Source: MWCR01 sp041665165
GTDB lineage: Bacteria > Patescibacteriota > Patescibacteriia > 2-12-FULL-60-25
Length of the DNA stretch: 43,044 bases
Direction of reading: 5' to 3'
NCBI GenBank assembly: GCA_041665165.1
Contig: JBAYJJ010000005.1
Coordinates: 1-43,044, forward strand
The notes beneath the pieces were generated by a model that searched no databases, had not been told where the DNA came from, and worked only from the letters and a program-made list of their open reading frames with translations. Positions 1-8,903 of the stretch are shown here, piece by piece. How positions within the stretch are numbered: the stretch's first letter is position 1; every line of letters begins with the position of its first letter. Position numbers and translations under genes: made by a program.

Positions 1-195
1 AAGCGCACGGCCGATGAACTCCTTTAGACGCAACAGATTGTCGTATTCCACGTTGCCGAAAAAAGCCAAAGTGATGTGCCATTGCCCTGGATCCGCGAGC
101 CTAAGCACAGACCTATCTTTATCAGTAGGCTGCCACAGACCCTTAAGTGCAGACCGGCAATCACCGGGCACGGGTATTCCCAGGAAGCATCTCAT
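1..195 (-). CDS. thpR: RNA 2',3'-cyclic phosphodiesterase ThpR (2H/LigT family), N-terminal part
   Basis: The reverse strand encodes 65 residues from an ATG at 195 and runs off the left edge. The protein starts MRCFLGIPVP and has the motif HITLAFFGNV near residue 42, which is the first H-x-T-L catalytic motif of the 2H phosphoesterase superfamily, in the usual place and followed by the usual F-x-G. Family members hydrolyse 2',3'-cyclic phosphates on RNA ends and can ligate 2'-5' in vitro. The start is firm: an in-frame TAG lies 12 nt upstream. No Shine-Dalgarno sequence is visible. It is downstream of atpC on the same strand, separated by 64 bp that contain a weak hairpin (210-236) with no U-run. 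The second HxT motif lies outside the window. Confidence 0.8.
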   Translation of the reverse strand, partial: MRCFLGIPVPGDCRSALKGLWQPTDKDRSVLRLADPGQWHITLAFFGNVEYDNLLRLKEFIGRAL

Positions 196-259
196 GGTTA
201 CGGACTAGCATTACGGATAGGTTTTGTACCCGTAATATTTTGTAGTTCGTATTTATACC

Positions 260-727
260 TTATACTGTTCCGGCCTCGTCGGTCAATTCCTTGTCAGCAA
301 TCCTGGTTTTATGGCCTTTGTCTGATTTGTACTTTAAAGCGACTTTATAGCGTGCCATTTCGCGCTCCAATTCAGCCGCAGCCCTGGCAAAAGACTGGTC
401 ATCTGTCCTGACCATGCTCTTCATCACTTCTTCGGCGCGCTTTTTTGCGGCTTCAATATCATCTAGATTAAGATGCTCGCCGCGTTCAGCCGTATCAGCC
501 AGCACGCGGATGCCGCCTTTGCCGTCCACCTGGATAAACCCGCCTGAAACTGCCACGTCTTCGCTGGTTTCGCCAGCCTTAAGCACGGCCACGCCTGGCA
601 CGAGCTGGGCTACGAGCGCGATATGGTTCGGCAAAATCGTAATCTCGCCGTCCATGGTCGGCAGGGTCACTTGGTCTATCTCTTGCTTAAAGACGACTTT
701 CTCCGGTGTTATCAGCTCAAATAGCAT
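260..727 (-). CDS. atpC: F1Fo ATP synthase epsilon subunit
   Basis: This is the central-stalk epsilon subunit, which sits with gamma at the base of the rotor and can restrain ATP hydrolysis. The N-terminal half (about residues 1-85) is the typical beta-sandwich: MLFELITPEKVVF at the start, then DGEITILPNH and a GGF-I-V strand. The C-terminal part (about 88-155) is helical and, at 155 residues overall, somewhat longer than the usual 130-140, ending in a Lys-rich tail. It is the last gene of the ATP synthase operon. The gap to atpD (728-797) is filled with GTAC-type palindromes. A weak AAGG lies 7 nt before the ATG. Confidence 0.95.
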   Translation of the reverse strand: MLFELITPEKVVFKQEIDQVTLPTMDGEITILPNHIALVAQLVPGVAVLKAGETSEDVAVSGGFIQVDGKGGIRVLADTAERGEHLNLDDIEAAKKRAEEVMKSMVRTDDQSFARAAAELEREMARYKVALKYKSDKGHKTRIADKELTDEAGTV

Positions 728-742
728 ATTTATACCTTAGAT

Positions 743-795
743 CGTACCACGTACTTCGTACAACGTTGTACGTGGAACGTGGTACGTTGTACGTA
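743..795. repeat. GTAC-rich palindromic repeat between atpD and atpC
   Basis: Imperfect palindromes built from CGTAC, CCACGTAC and GTACAACG words fill the gap between two ATP synthase genes. Related words occur at 10567-10599 (upstream of the cvpA-like gene) and, in diverged GTAAC form, at 38393-38460. It is a short intergenic repeat; function unknown. Confidence 0.7.
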
Positions 796-797
796 AA

Positions 798-2162
798 TTA
801 GGCCTTTACTTCTGAGATATCGCCCTTCATGTAGAAAGCTTGTTCTGGCTTGTCGTCATGCTTGCCTTCCAAGATTTCTTCAAAACCAGAGATGGTCTGC
901 TCCAAGGTCACGTACTTGCCCGGGTTCTGGGTAAACACTTCAGCCACGAACATTGGTTGAGACAAGAATTTCTGGATTTTGCGGGCGCGGGCCACTGTCA
1001 TGCGGTCATCTTCCGAAAGTTCATCCATGCCCATGATGGCAATGATATCCTGCAAGTCCTTATAGCGCTGCAGGATTTTCTGCACGGCGCGGGCCACTTT
1101 GTAATGGCGTTCGCCCACGATCTTTGGATCCAAAATAGTTGAAGATGAGTCCAACGGATCCACAGCCGGATAAATGCCGAGTTCGGTCAAAGGGCGCGAG
1201 AGCACGACTGTTGAGTCCAAGTGTCCGAAGGTCGTGGCCGGTGCCGGGTCAGTCAAGTCATCAGCCGGCACATACACGGCCTGGACTGAAGTGATGGAGC
1301 CTTTGTTGGTGGAAGTGATGCGTTCCTGGAGTGCGCCCATTTCAGTGGCCAGGGTCGGCTGATAGCCCACAGCTGATGGAATGCGTCCGAGCAAAGCCGA
1401 GACTTCTGAACCAGCTTGGGTAAAGCGGAAAATGTTGTCGATGAAAAGCAAAACGTCTTGATTCTGTTTGTCGCGGAAATATTCAGCCATGGTGAGTGCG
1501 GTCAAAGCCACGCGTGCGCGAGCGCCCGGCGGTTCGTTCATTTGGCCGAAGACCAAAGCTGTTTTATCGATAACGCCTGATTCTTTCATTTCACGCCATA
1601 AGGCATTGCCTTCACGGGTGCGCTCGCCGACTCCGGCGAACACGGAATAGCCGCCGTGCTCTGTGGCGATGTTGCGGATCAGTTCCATCACGATCACTGT
1701 TTTGCCCACGCCAGCGCCGCCGAACAAGCCGATTTTGCCGCCTTTCAAGAACGGGCAGATCAAATCAACGACCTTGATGCCTGTTTCCAGGATCTCGATC
1801 TTGGTTGACTGTTCGGCAAAGGTCGGAGCTTTGTGGTGGATCGGATTCAGTTCCGCTGCATTGACTGGCGCGCCGCCATCAATCACCTGGCCTGTGACGC
1901 CAAACATGCGACCGAGCGTGACCTTGCCCACTGGTACAGAAATCGGGGCGCCTGTGTCAGCCACTTCCATGCCGCGTTCCAGGCCATCTGTGCTGGACAT
2001 GGCAATGGTGCGTACTTCTCCTCCGCCGCGGTGCTGAGCGACCTCGAGCGTGAGCGCGCCGCCTTCGCGCTCAATGGTGAGTGCGTTGTAGATGGCTGGC
2101 GGTTCTCCGGTAAACGAGACGTCTACCACTGGACCGATAACTTGTGTGATTGTTCCTTTCAT
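798..2162 (-). CDS. atpD: F1Fo ATP synthase beta subunit
   Basis: This is the catalytic subunit of the F1 head. The 454-residue protein has an N-terminal beta-barrel (TQVIGPVVDVSF), the Walker A loop GGAGVGKT, the catalytic-glutamate segment GVGERTREGN, Walker B (DVLLFIDNIFRF), and the GRIPSAVGYQPTLATEMG and DDLTDPAPATTF signatures. All are intact, so it should be an active ATPase/synthase. One small departure from the usual sequence is DLICPFLKGGKIGLFGG, where most families have DLLAPYxxGGK. It follows atpG after a 147-bp gap containing a dispersed hairpin repeat, and no ribosome binding site is visible before the ATG. Confidence 0.98.
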   Translation of the reverse strand: MKGTITQVIGPVVDVSFTGEPPAIYNALTIEREGGALTLEVAQHRGGGEVRTIAMSSTDGLERGMEVADTGAPISVPVGKVTLGRMFGVTGQVIDGGAPVNAAELNPIHHKAPTFAEQSTKIEILETGIKVVDLICPFLKGGKIGLFGGAGVGKTVIVMELIRNIATEHGGYSVFAGVGERTREGNALWREMKESGVIDKTALVFGQMNEPPGARARVALTALTMAEYFRDKQNQDVLLFIDNIFRFTQAGSEVSALLGRIPSAVGYQPTLATEMGALQERITSTNKGSITSVQAVYVPADDLTDPAPATTFGHLDSTVVLSRPLTELGIYPAVDPLDSSSTILDPKIVGERHYKVARAVQKILQRYKDLQDIIAIMGMDELSEDDRMTVARARKIQKFLSQPMFVAEVFTQNPGKYVTLEQTISGFEEILEGKHDDKPEQAFYMKGDISEVKA

Positions 2163-2164
2163 AA

Positions 2165-2275
2165 TACGTCTTGTGTCATTTCGAGCGGAGTTTGACGGAG
2201 TCGAGAAATCGTCGATCTAAAGTAACCAAGCGACTTCTGTTTCCGAGATCTCTCCACTTCGGTCGAGATGACAAT
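2165..2275. repeat. Dispersed hairpin repeat between atpG and atpD
   Basis: The ends match in inverted orientation: TGTCATTTCGAGCGGAG at the left and CGGTCGAGATGACA at the right, enclosing GAGAAATC and GAGATCTCTCC segments. The same family (TCATxxCGAG...CTCGAAATGA) recurs at 3276-3384, 14289-14388 and 24861-24964, always between genes. It would fold as a long imperfect hairpin. Confidence 0.75.
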
Positions 2276-2309
2276 TAGGGATGATAGCATTTAATAATTT
2301 TTTTGATAG

Positions 2310-3269
2310 TTAGTTCTCAAGAGCGGCTTTGCCAGCAGAGATTTCTGAAATCTCTCGGGTAATGCTGGCTTGGCGCGCCTGGTTAAACGTGAAGGTAAGG
2401 TTGTCCAACATCTCATTGGCCGAATCAGTGGCACTGCGCATGGCCATCATACGCGATGAGAATTCTGAAGCAGCTGATTCAAGCATGGCTTGGTACAACC
2501 GGGTATCTATCAACCTGGGCAACAAGTGATCCAAAACATACTGGGGAGTCGGTTCAAACGTCACGGTGTAATCATTCGGGTATTTGCTCATCCTTGAACG
2601 ATCGTAATCTATTTTTTCTGCGTCAGACATTTCTTCGCGGATATCATCTTCCTTGAAATTTTCTTTGCATGTCCCGCCCGAGAGCTCTTCTTCCGGAATA
2701 ATGGGCAGGAGCTGGACAATGGTCGGCACCTGAGTGATCGTGCTCTTGAAATCCGAGTAGCACACGAACACGCGGTCAGCCTTGCGGCTCAGGAATTCAT
2801 CATAAACCATCTGGCCCACGCTTTTGGAGCGGTCAAACGACGGCGCATTGGAAATGGACGGGAACGAGGCCATGATCTGCGCTCCGAGTTTCTGCAAAGG
2901 TAATTCTACTTTTTTGCCCACGGTCACGATCTTTACGGGTTCAGTCCTGGATTTCAGGAACTCAGCGCATTTTTTCACGAGCTGGGCATTGAAACTGCCG
3001 CACAATCCCCTGTCCGAAGCCGCGACCACCAGGATCGTGTGCTCTGCTTCTTTGCAGCCGTAGAGCAAAGGATGGGCGCGCTGGTTGATCATGGGCCGGA
3101 TATCCTCCACGATGGACTTCACGCTCCCGCTGTAATGGCGGCTGTCCATGGTCATGGAAACGACCCTGCGCATTTTGGCGCCGGCCACAAGCTCCATGGC
3201 TTTGGTTATTTTGCGCGTGCTGGAAATGGACTTGATGCGCGATTTAATTAATCTGGTTCCTGAGGGCAT
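2310..3269 (-). CDS. atpG: F1Fo ATP synthase gamma subunit
   Basis: Gamma is the rotating shaft inside the alpha3beta3 head. The N-terminal helix carries the family signature (IKSRIKSISSTRKITKAMELVAGAKMRR) and the C-terminal helix ends with LTFTFNQARQASITREISEISAGKAAL, both typical. At 319 residues it is about 30 longer than most bacterial gamma subunits. The extra length is an acidic insert around residues 195-230 (EEELSGGTCKENFKEDD and after) before the C-terminal helix. It lies between atpA and atpD, with hairpin repeats in both gaps. Confidence 0.95.
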   Translation of the reverse strand: MPSGTRLIKSRIKSISSTRKITKAMELVAGAKMRRVVSMTMDSRHYSGSVKSIVEDIRPMINQRAHPLLYGCKEAEHTILVVAASDRGLCGSFNAQLVKKCAEFLKSRTEPVKIVTVGKKVELPLQKLGAQIMASFPSISNAPSFDRSKSVGQMVYDEFLSRKADRVFVCYSDFKSTITQVPTIVQLLPIIPEEELSGGTCKENFKEDDIREEMSDAEKIDYDRSRMSKYPNDYTVTFEPTPQYVLDHLLPRLIDTRLYQAMLESAASEFSSRMMAMRSATDSANEMLDNLTFTFNQARQASITREISEISAGKAALEN

Positions 3270-3275
3270 ATTCTT

Positions 3276-3384
3276 TTTGTCATCCTGAGCGAAGTTGGAC
3301 GGAGTCGAAGGATCTGGACCGTTCTGTATTGCTGATCAAGCCAGATCTTTCGACTTCACATTCGTTCCGCTCAAGATGACATAT
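3276..3384. repeat. Dispersed hairpin repeat between atpA and atpG
   Basis: It begins TGTCATCCTGAGCGAAG and ends CGCTCAAGATGACA in inverted orientation. Inner arms GGATCTGG and CCAGATC also pair. Same family as the element at 2165-2275. Confidence 0.75.
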
Positions 3385-3388
3385 AGAG

Positions 3389-4912
<1,524 letters not shown>

Positions 4913-4925
4913 AGTTTATATGTTG

Positions 4926-4975
4926 ATTAGTATGGTCTACGAATTACGAATTTGGACGAATTTACGAATTGATTG
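4926..4975. repeat. TTCGTAA/TTACGAA-type repeat between atpH and atpA
   Basis: Repeated TACGAATT words, direct and inverted, fill the 49-bp gap. The same words recur at 39273-39312, upstream of the membrane protein gene at 39316. Confidence 0.6.
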
Positions 4976-5504
4976 ATAGGTGTTTTGTTAGTTGTTGGAG
5001 TTTTGACTGAATGGTTGAGACATAGCGCCAATCGCCGCATGAGACTGAGAGGCCGCCGATGACGTTTGGATCCACTTGGCAGTTCAGGCTGACCGTGCCT
5101 CCCAGATGTTTTTCCAAAGCGGATTTGAGTTTCCTTTTTTCTTCGGCCTGGATCGGGATCGCCGTCAGGGCCGTGCATTCAAAGTGTTTCGAGATTTCGC
5201 GCGCCGCAGTCTCCACTTGCTCCTTGAAGTCCTGGAAGTGCGAGAGCTTGTTGTCTTGCATGAGCAAGGCGACTGCATTGATGGAATACTCGTGCAATTC
5301 ATGTCCGGCTTTTTTCAGGGCGTTGTATCTTGTCTCAAGCGCTACGCCTGAATCCGATAGGGCTTCTGCCAGGCCGGGCGTGGTTTGGAACATCTCAGCC
5401 AGCACTGCAAAATCCTGCAGAAGTTTTTCCGTGCAGTCCTTGGCCTGCGCCGCTTTTACGGCTGCCTGGGCAATATCAGTGATGATCCTGTTTGAGCCTG
5501 CCAT
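4962..5504 (-). CDS. atpH: F1Fo ATP synthase delta subunit
   Basis: Delta is the peripheral-stalk subunit that joins the b subunits to the top of F1 (OSCP-type). The 180-residue product is of normal length, with a helical N-terminal domain (about 1-105; LAEMFQTTPGLAEALSDSG) and a C-terminal domain with the familiar ending (NCQVDPNVIGGLSVSCGDWRYVSTIQSKLQQL). It starts 3 nt after the atpF stop, so the two are probably translated together. Confidence 0.93.
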   Translation of the reverse strand: MAGSNRIITDIAQAAVKAAQAKDCTEKLLQDFAVLAEMFQTTPGLAEALSDSGVALETRYNALKKAGHELHEYSINAVALLMQDNKLSHFQDFKEQVETAAREISKHFECTALTAIPIQAEEKRKLKSALEKHLGGTVSLNCQVDPNVIGGLSVSCGDWRYVSTIQSKLQQLTKHLSINS

Positions 5505-5507
5505 AGG

Positions 5508-6008
5508 TTATGCGTTTTCCAGATCGCGGATTGATTCCTGGATCAGCTTTTGGTGCGCTTTTTCATCCAAGCCTTCCACGATCTTACCCGAGGCTTTGGC
5601 TACCAGCATGGCGATATCAGCTTTGAGCGCATCATATGTCGCGGCCTTTTCGTTCTTGATGATGTCCTTGGCCTCTTTGAGCTGTGTATCGATCTCTTCG
5701 CGGGCCATGCGCAGCTTCTCATCCTTAAGGCCCGAGGCTTTTTGCTCGGCTGTTTCCACGATCTTCATGGCCTCGTTGCGCGCCTTGGCCAAGACTTCTT
5801 CTTTTTCCTTTTCGGTTTCCAAAAGTTTCTTGGCTGCCTTGTCAGCATCTGTTATTCCTTTCTTTATCTTGGCGCGCCTCTCTTCAAGCGCTAAAAGCAA
5901 AGGCTTCCAGGCAAAGATGCGGAGCACGATAAACAGGATCAGGAAATTGACGAGCTGTGCGATGAACAGCCTCCAGTCGATTCCGAGCTTTGTGAGCATG
6001 TCAGTCAT
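5508..6008 (-). CDS. atpF: F1Fo ATP synthase b subunit
   Basis: Subunit b forms the peripheral stalk. The 166-residue protein has one N-terminal membrane helix (about 12-34; FIAQLVNFLILFIVLRIF, then WKPLL at the boundary) followed by a long, highly charged coiled coil (about 40-150) rich in Lys, Glu and Ala. This is the standard single-helix b architecture. Only one b-type gene is present, so the stalk is presumably a homodimer. It sits between atpE and atpH, with a 184-bp repeat-filled gap before it. Confidence 0.95.
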   Translation of the reverse strand: MTDMLTKLGIDWRLFIAQLVNFLILFIVLRIFAWKPLLLALEERRAKIKKGITDADKAAKKLLETEKEKEEVLAKARNEAMKIVETAEQKASGLKDEKLRMAREEIDTQLKEAKDIIKNEKAATYDALKADIAMLVAKASGKIVEGLDEKAHQKLIQESIRDLENA

Positions 6009-6100
6009 AATTTTTTGGTTGAGGACTTTCGCAGTCCGTTACTGGCCGCCCCTTCGACTACGCTCAGGGACGACCAATCGCAAATGCGAAACTTCTTTCC

Positions 6101-6184
6101 GTCATCCTGAACTTGATTCAGGATCCCGACACTGATGTGCATTAGTACTTTGGTATCGAGATGCCGAAACGAGTTCGGCATGAC
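6101..6184. repeat. 84-nt hairpin repeat, copy A (between atpE and atpF)
   Basis: It starts GTCATCCTGAACTTGATTC and ends GAGTTCGGCATGAC. Inner arms CTGAA...TTCAGGAT and ATGCCGAA...TTCGGCAT can pair. Copy B at 6485-6568 differs at only three positions, and the two copies are direct repeats on either side of atpE. A longer, inverted relative lies at 21398-21511. Confidence 0.9.
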
Positions 6185-6192
6185 GTTGAGGA

Positions 6193-6444
6193 CTATACGA
6201 ACTTGATGATCAAAGCAACGACCAATGCGTAAATGGCGATAGCTTCGATGAAAGCTGCGCCGATAAGCATGGCTGTCATGACCTTGGAAGCTGCCTCGGG
6301 ATTGCGCCCGATGGATTCCATGGCCTTGGCGCCGACTTTGCCGATGCCATAAGCCGGGAACATGCCGCCGATGGCGATTGTCAGGCCCATAGCAATGAGC
6401 TTGACGCTCTCCAAATTGGAGGAAACAACACTGACGTCTGCCAT
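6193..6444 (-). CDS. atpE: F1Fo ATP synthase c subunit (proteolipid)
   Basis: This 83-residue hairpin of two membrane helices builds the rotor ring. The polar loop RNPEA is at 47-51. The ion-carrying carboxylate is Glu67 in GAAFIEAIAIYALV. In sodium-binding rings a Gln in helix 1 and a Ser/Thr after the Glu complete the site. Here the helix-1 position aligns with a hydrophobic residue (Ile34) and the residue after Glu67 is Ala, so proton coupling is the better reading (inference). The gene is flanked by the two nearly identical 84-nt direct repeats. Confidence 0.95.
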   Translation of the reverse strand: MADVSVVSSNLESVKLIAMGLTIAIGGMFPAYGIGKVGAKAMESIGRNPEAASKVMTAMLIGAAFIEAIAIYALVVALIIKFV

Positions 6445-6484
6445 AAACTTGATGAATTAATACACTTACCAGTCGACTTTGTAC

Positions 6485-6568
6485 GTCATCCTGAACTTGA
6501 TTCAGGATCCCGACACTGATGTACATCAGTACTTTGGTATCGAGATGCCGAATCGAGTTCGGCATGAC
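6485..6568. repeat. 84-nt hairpin repeat, copy B (between atpB and atpE)
   Basis: It matches copy A (6101-6184) at 81 of 84 positions, in the same orientation, on the other side of atpE. It occupies most of the gap between atpB and atpE. Confidence 0.9.
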
Positions 6569-6648
6569 ATTTTGTTTTGTTTAGAGTCGCTGGAATCGCG
6601 TAAGGGAATAAATGTCCGGCCGAAAATTCAGCCAGACGTCTTATGCTC

Positions 6649-7494
6649 CTACGAATTGATTTGGTTCTGCACGCCGCCTGGCTTGCCGCCGAACGTGGCT
6701 TTGGAATAATCAGCGCGCTTGCCGTGCTCTTCGTGCTCATCATGCCCGGTCGTGGCCATGGACAAGAACACAATGGTCAAAGTGGAAAATACCAAGGCTT
6801 GGACAAAGCCCACGAAGAGTTCAAGGAAGAGGAACGGCAAAGGCGCCAGAAACGGAGAAAGAAAACCCATGACAGCCAAAAGCACTTCGCCGGCGAAGAT
6901 GTTGCCGAATAAGCGGAAGCCGAACGAAAGCGTCTTTGAAAATTCAGACATGAATTCCAGCAAGCCCACGAACGTGCCGATGAAATACGGTTTTTTCCAT
7001 GGAGCCACGAAGAATTTCCCCAAGTATGGCCCGACTTTCAAGAAGCGCATGCCCATGACCTGGACTGAGACCATGGCAAAGATGGCGACCACGAAAGTGA
7101 AGTTCAAGTCAGCGGACATGGAGCGGATGAATGGGACCAGGATCATGCCCTCGCCGTGTTCTTCCCAAATGCCGATGGATCCTAAGCCTGGGACAAGCTC
7201 AACCAAATTAGAAAAAAGCACGATAAAAAAGATCGTGGCTACGATCGGGAAAATGCGCAATGATTTGTAATGGTCATTCGTGATCGAATCAATGAAATCC
7301 AAAAACATTTCCATGCCTGCCTCAACCACGCCTGCAAAACCTTTCGCCGGTTTATTTACGTTCAGATTGCGCTTGAGCGAAATGGCGATGATGACTATCA
7401 AAACGAAGATTACTGCCGCAACTAAAAGCGTGTTGGTGATCGGGAATCCTGCGATTGTAGTAAGGACTTCTGGTCCGATTGAGATTGCTAACAT
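6649..7494 (-). CDS. atpB: F1Fo ATP synthase a subunit
   Basis: Subunit a forms the ion half-channels next to the c-ring. The product (281 residues from the ATG at 7494) has about six hydrophobic segments. The hallmark segment LSFGFRLFGNIFAGE contains the essential arginine, followed by a last helix with FVQALVFSTLTIVFL. I chose ATG 7494 over the GTG at 7500 because AGGG lies 5 nt upstream of it. It is separated from atpZ by a 110-bp gap with an AT-rich repeat. The C-terminal tail is hydrophilic and His/Glu-rich (GHDEHEEHGKR). Confidence 0.95.
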   Translation of the reverse strand: MLAISIGPEVLTTIAGFPITNTLLVAAVIFVLIVIIAISLKRNLNVNKPAKGFAGVVEAGMEMFLDFIDSITNDHYKSLRIFPIVATIFFIVLFSNLVELVPGLGSIGIWEEHGEGMILVPFIRSMSADLNFTFVVAIFAMVSVQVMGMRFLKVGPYLGKFFVAPWKKPYFIGTFVGLLEFMSEFSKTLSFGFRLFGNIFAGEVLLAVMGFLSPFLAPLPFLFLELFVGFVQALVFSTLTIVFLSMATTGHDEHEEHGKRADYSKATFGGKPGGVQNQINS

Positions 7495-7507
7495 ACGCAC
7501 CCTGAGA

Positions 7508-7552
7508 ATTCAAAATTCAAAATTAATAATTCAAAATGTTGGAGGCCTTCGG
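7508..7552. repeat. AT-rich repeat with a GGCCTTCGGC core, copy 1
   Basis: The AATTCAAAATTAATAATTC words, followed by AAAATGTTGGAGGCCTTCGGC, recur in inverted orientation at 29865-29905 (downstream of corA) with one mismatch in the shared part. Both copies lie between genes. Confidence 0.7.
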
Positions 7553-7604
7553 CTCTCATCTTGTCAAACCCGCAACAGCGGCTCATGAATTTTGCATTTT
7601 GCAT

Positions 7605-7898
7605 TTAGAATTTTGCATTAGGTTCTTTTTCCCCCGAGACCCTGGAGATGATGGAAACTGCCTTAAAGCCAAGAAGGATGGATGAAATCACGATCGAGGC
7701 CAGGATGCCGGTCAATAAAAACACTGGGGAGGTGTTGAAGTGTTTGTCCAGCAATCTTCCTCCAAGAGCCAATAAGACCAGGGGGATGGCCATGGTATAG
7801 CCCATTTCCCATGCAAACTTGAAGGCTTGAGCAACGCTCAAACCCTTGTCTGCAGGTCTGTTTTGGTTCGGTTTATTGCCGAGTGGCTCGGTTGTCAT
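7605..7898 (-). CDS. atpZ: AtpZ/AtpI-family small membrane protein
   Basis: This is the first gene of the ATP synthase operon. The 97-residue product has two membrane helices (about 35-53 and 61-82) with a short loop containing LGGRLLDKHFNTSP, as in the AtpZ/AtpI family (F0F1-ATPase subunit, putative Ca2+/Mg2+ transporter). Such proteins are encoded ahead of atpB in many bacteria and help c-ring assembly or ion supply. A longer reading frame reaches a TTG at 7946, but that TTG is the -35 box of a near-perfect promoter, so the ATG at 7898 is the start. There is no Shine-Dalgarno sequence. Confidence 0.8.
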   Translation of the reverse strand: MTTEPLGNKPNQNRPADKGLSVAQAFKFAWEMGYTMAIPLVLLALGGRLLDKHFNTSPVFLLTGILASIVISSILLGFKAVSIISRVSGEKEPNAKF

Positions 7899-7917
7899 GT
7901 TTTTAAAAGACGCCAAG

Positions 7918-7946
7918 AGTATAAAATTTCTTGAACTAACTGTCAA
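7918..7946 (-). promoter_or_regulatory. Sigma70-type promoter of the ATP synthase operon
   Basis: On the reverse strand TTGACA (7946-7941) is followed by a 17-nt spacer and TATACT (7923-7918). Transcription would start near 7911, about 12 nt before the atpZ ATG. A small TGCCGT/ACGGCA inverted repeat lies just upstream (7951-7966). Confidence 0.85.
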
Positions 7947-8012
7947 TGGTGCCGTTTTTACGGCAAATGTCCATCACGTCCCTAACGTACCTGGCGTCCC
8001 TCGCGTCCTAAC

Positions 8013-8037
8013 AAAAAAACCGTTGGGGGTCCAACGG
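8013..8037 (-). terminator. Rho-independent terminator of the 8038-8842 gene pair
   Basis: On the reverse strand the stem CCGTTGG/CCAACGG with a 4-nt loop is followed by seven T. It begins directly after the stop codon of the gene ending at 8038. Confidence 0.88.
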
Positions 8038-8472
8038 CTAGGTAACAGGTGCCAGATCCTTGGCGTCGTAGAGGAAGTAGGTCTCGCTTCTGTTTATTTC
8101 GTGTTCGCGTAGCACCACCATCCACGTGCCGTCGCTTTGGTAGTGCATGGAATGCACAGTGCAAACATCGCCCTCTTTGAGTTCATGCTTTGTCCCGGGT
8201 GTAAACCAGAGCGCAGGGTCGCCGAAGATCTTGTGCGGACAGTACGGTTTGATGGCTTTCACCTTTGCCTCACGGTCAAAGGGCGGAGAATGCCCGTCAA
8301 GACGAGCGCGCAGAACTGTTTTCAGGAAATCGAATGTTTTGCGATCATCCAATCCCATGACGTATATTGCCAGGCCGCTACTGCTCACGCCCAACCTGGC
8401 CGCGGCATTCGCAAACGCCTCCACAAGAGCCAGATTGTTCCATTTGTAGGCCTCGTATATGGATGTTGACAT
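8038..8472 (-). CDS. Hypothetical protein, second gene of a lipoprotein cassette
   Basis: I do not recognise this 144-residue protein. It has no signal peptide or membrane helix. The first half looks helical (YEAYKWNNLALVEAFANAAARLG); the second half has beta-like stretches with several aromatic residues (MHYQSDGTWMVVLREHEI). The start is ATG 8472, with GGGAGG 5 nt upstream. It begins 1 nt after the stop of the lipoprotein gene at 8474-8842, so the two form an operon closed by the terminator at 8013-8037. The strong ribosome binding site is unlike that of the neighbouring housekeeping genes and suggests an accessory origin. Confidence 0.75.
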   Translation of the reverse strand: MSTSIYEAYKWNNLALVEAFANAAARLGVSSSGLAIYVMGLDDRKTFDFLKTVLRARLDGHSPPFDREAKVKAIKPYCPHKIFGDPALWFTPGTKHELKEGDVCTVHSMHYQSDGTWMVVLREHEINRSETYFLYDAKDLAPVT

Positions 8473-8473
8473 C

Positions 8474-8842
8474 TCAGCCTCCCTTCTTGCAGTGGACGAC
8501 GACTTCTGAAGAACGACGTTCAACTTGGTAGCCGTTGAAACCTTCGCACACGCAGTCTGCGATTGAGATCTCGTAGTAAAGCCCAGGGTCCATCATCCTG
8601 ACATTGAGCAGTATCTCTGACAGCTCGCGGAGATCGCGGTATGTCTTTTGAGCATCTGCGTCAGCACAGCGGACCTTGGCATACGACGGCTCTTCCACTG
8701 TGATGATCATGAACTTGTTGAAGAGGACCGAGGCAAGCCTGAACGAGGTCTTGGGTTTGGGCTGAGCAGGCGCTGCTGCTGGAGCTTGTGCGTGGCAGGC
8801 AACGAGAAAAACCAATGAAATGAGCCAAAGTGCTTTGAGCAT
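8474..8842 (-). CDS. Small putative lipoprotein
   Basis: The 122-residue product has an N-terminal signal with a lipobox L13-V14-A15-C16, so the mature protein should be lipid-anchored at the outer face of the membrane. An Ala/Pro-rich linker (about 17-32) precedes a small domain with four cysteines (in VRCADAD, IADCVCEG and VHCKKGG). I do not recognise the domain. A perfect AGGAGGG lies 6 nt before the ATG, and TTGACC-17-TTAAAT lies upstream. The gene is first in a two-gene operon. Confidence 0.75.
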   Translation of the reverse strand: MLKALWLISLVFLVACHAQAPAAAPAQPKPKTSFRLASVLFNKFMIITVEEPSYAKVRCADADAQKTYRDLRELSEILLNVRMMDPGLYYEISIADCVCEGFNGYQVERRSSEVVVHCKKGG

Positions 8843-8871
8843 TGCGTCCCTCCTGGTGTTGGTAAGGACAA

Positions 8872-8900
8872 ATTTAACCAGCTCAAGTGGAATTGGTCAA
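8872..8900 (-). promoter_or_regulatory. Promoter of the small lipoprotein operon
   Basis: On the reverse strand TTGACC (8900-8895), 17-nt spacer, TTAAAT (8877-8872). The expected start of transcription is near 8865, giving a short leader with a strong ribosome binding site. The -10 box matches the consensus at four positions. Confidence 0.6.
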
Positions 8901-8903
8901 TAA

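Noticed and set aside
743..795. GTAC repeats considered as a CRISPR array
   Set aside because: Units are short, irregular and palindromic with no spacers; no cas genes are in the window.
5059..6135. 358-codon open frame on the + strand across atpH and atpF
   Set aside because: Ser/Phe-rich product typical of the antisense of Lys/Glu/Ala-rich helical genes; both genes beneath it are clear, and it runs into a repeat.
6193..6444. Sodium-binding c-ring
   Set aside because: The helix-1 Gln and the Ser/Thr after the key Glu of known sodium rings are not present; proton coupling fits better.
6005..6565. 186-codon open frame (-) spanning atpE and both 84-nt repeats
   Set aside because: Its two ends are translated copies of the repeats and its middle is atpE in the wrong frame.
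7899..7946. N-terminal extension of AtpZ from a TTG
   Set aside because: The TTG is the -35 box of a TTGACA-17-TATACT promoter, so it is not transcribed.
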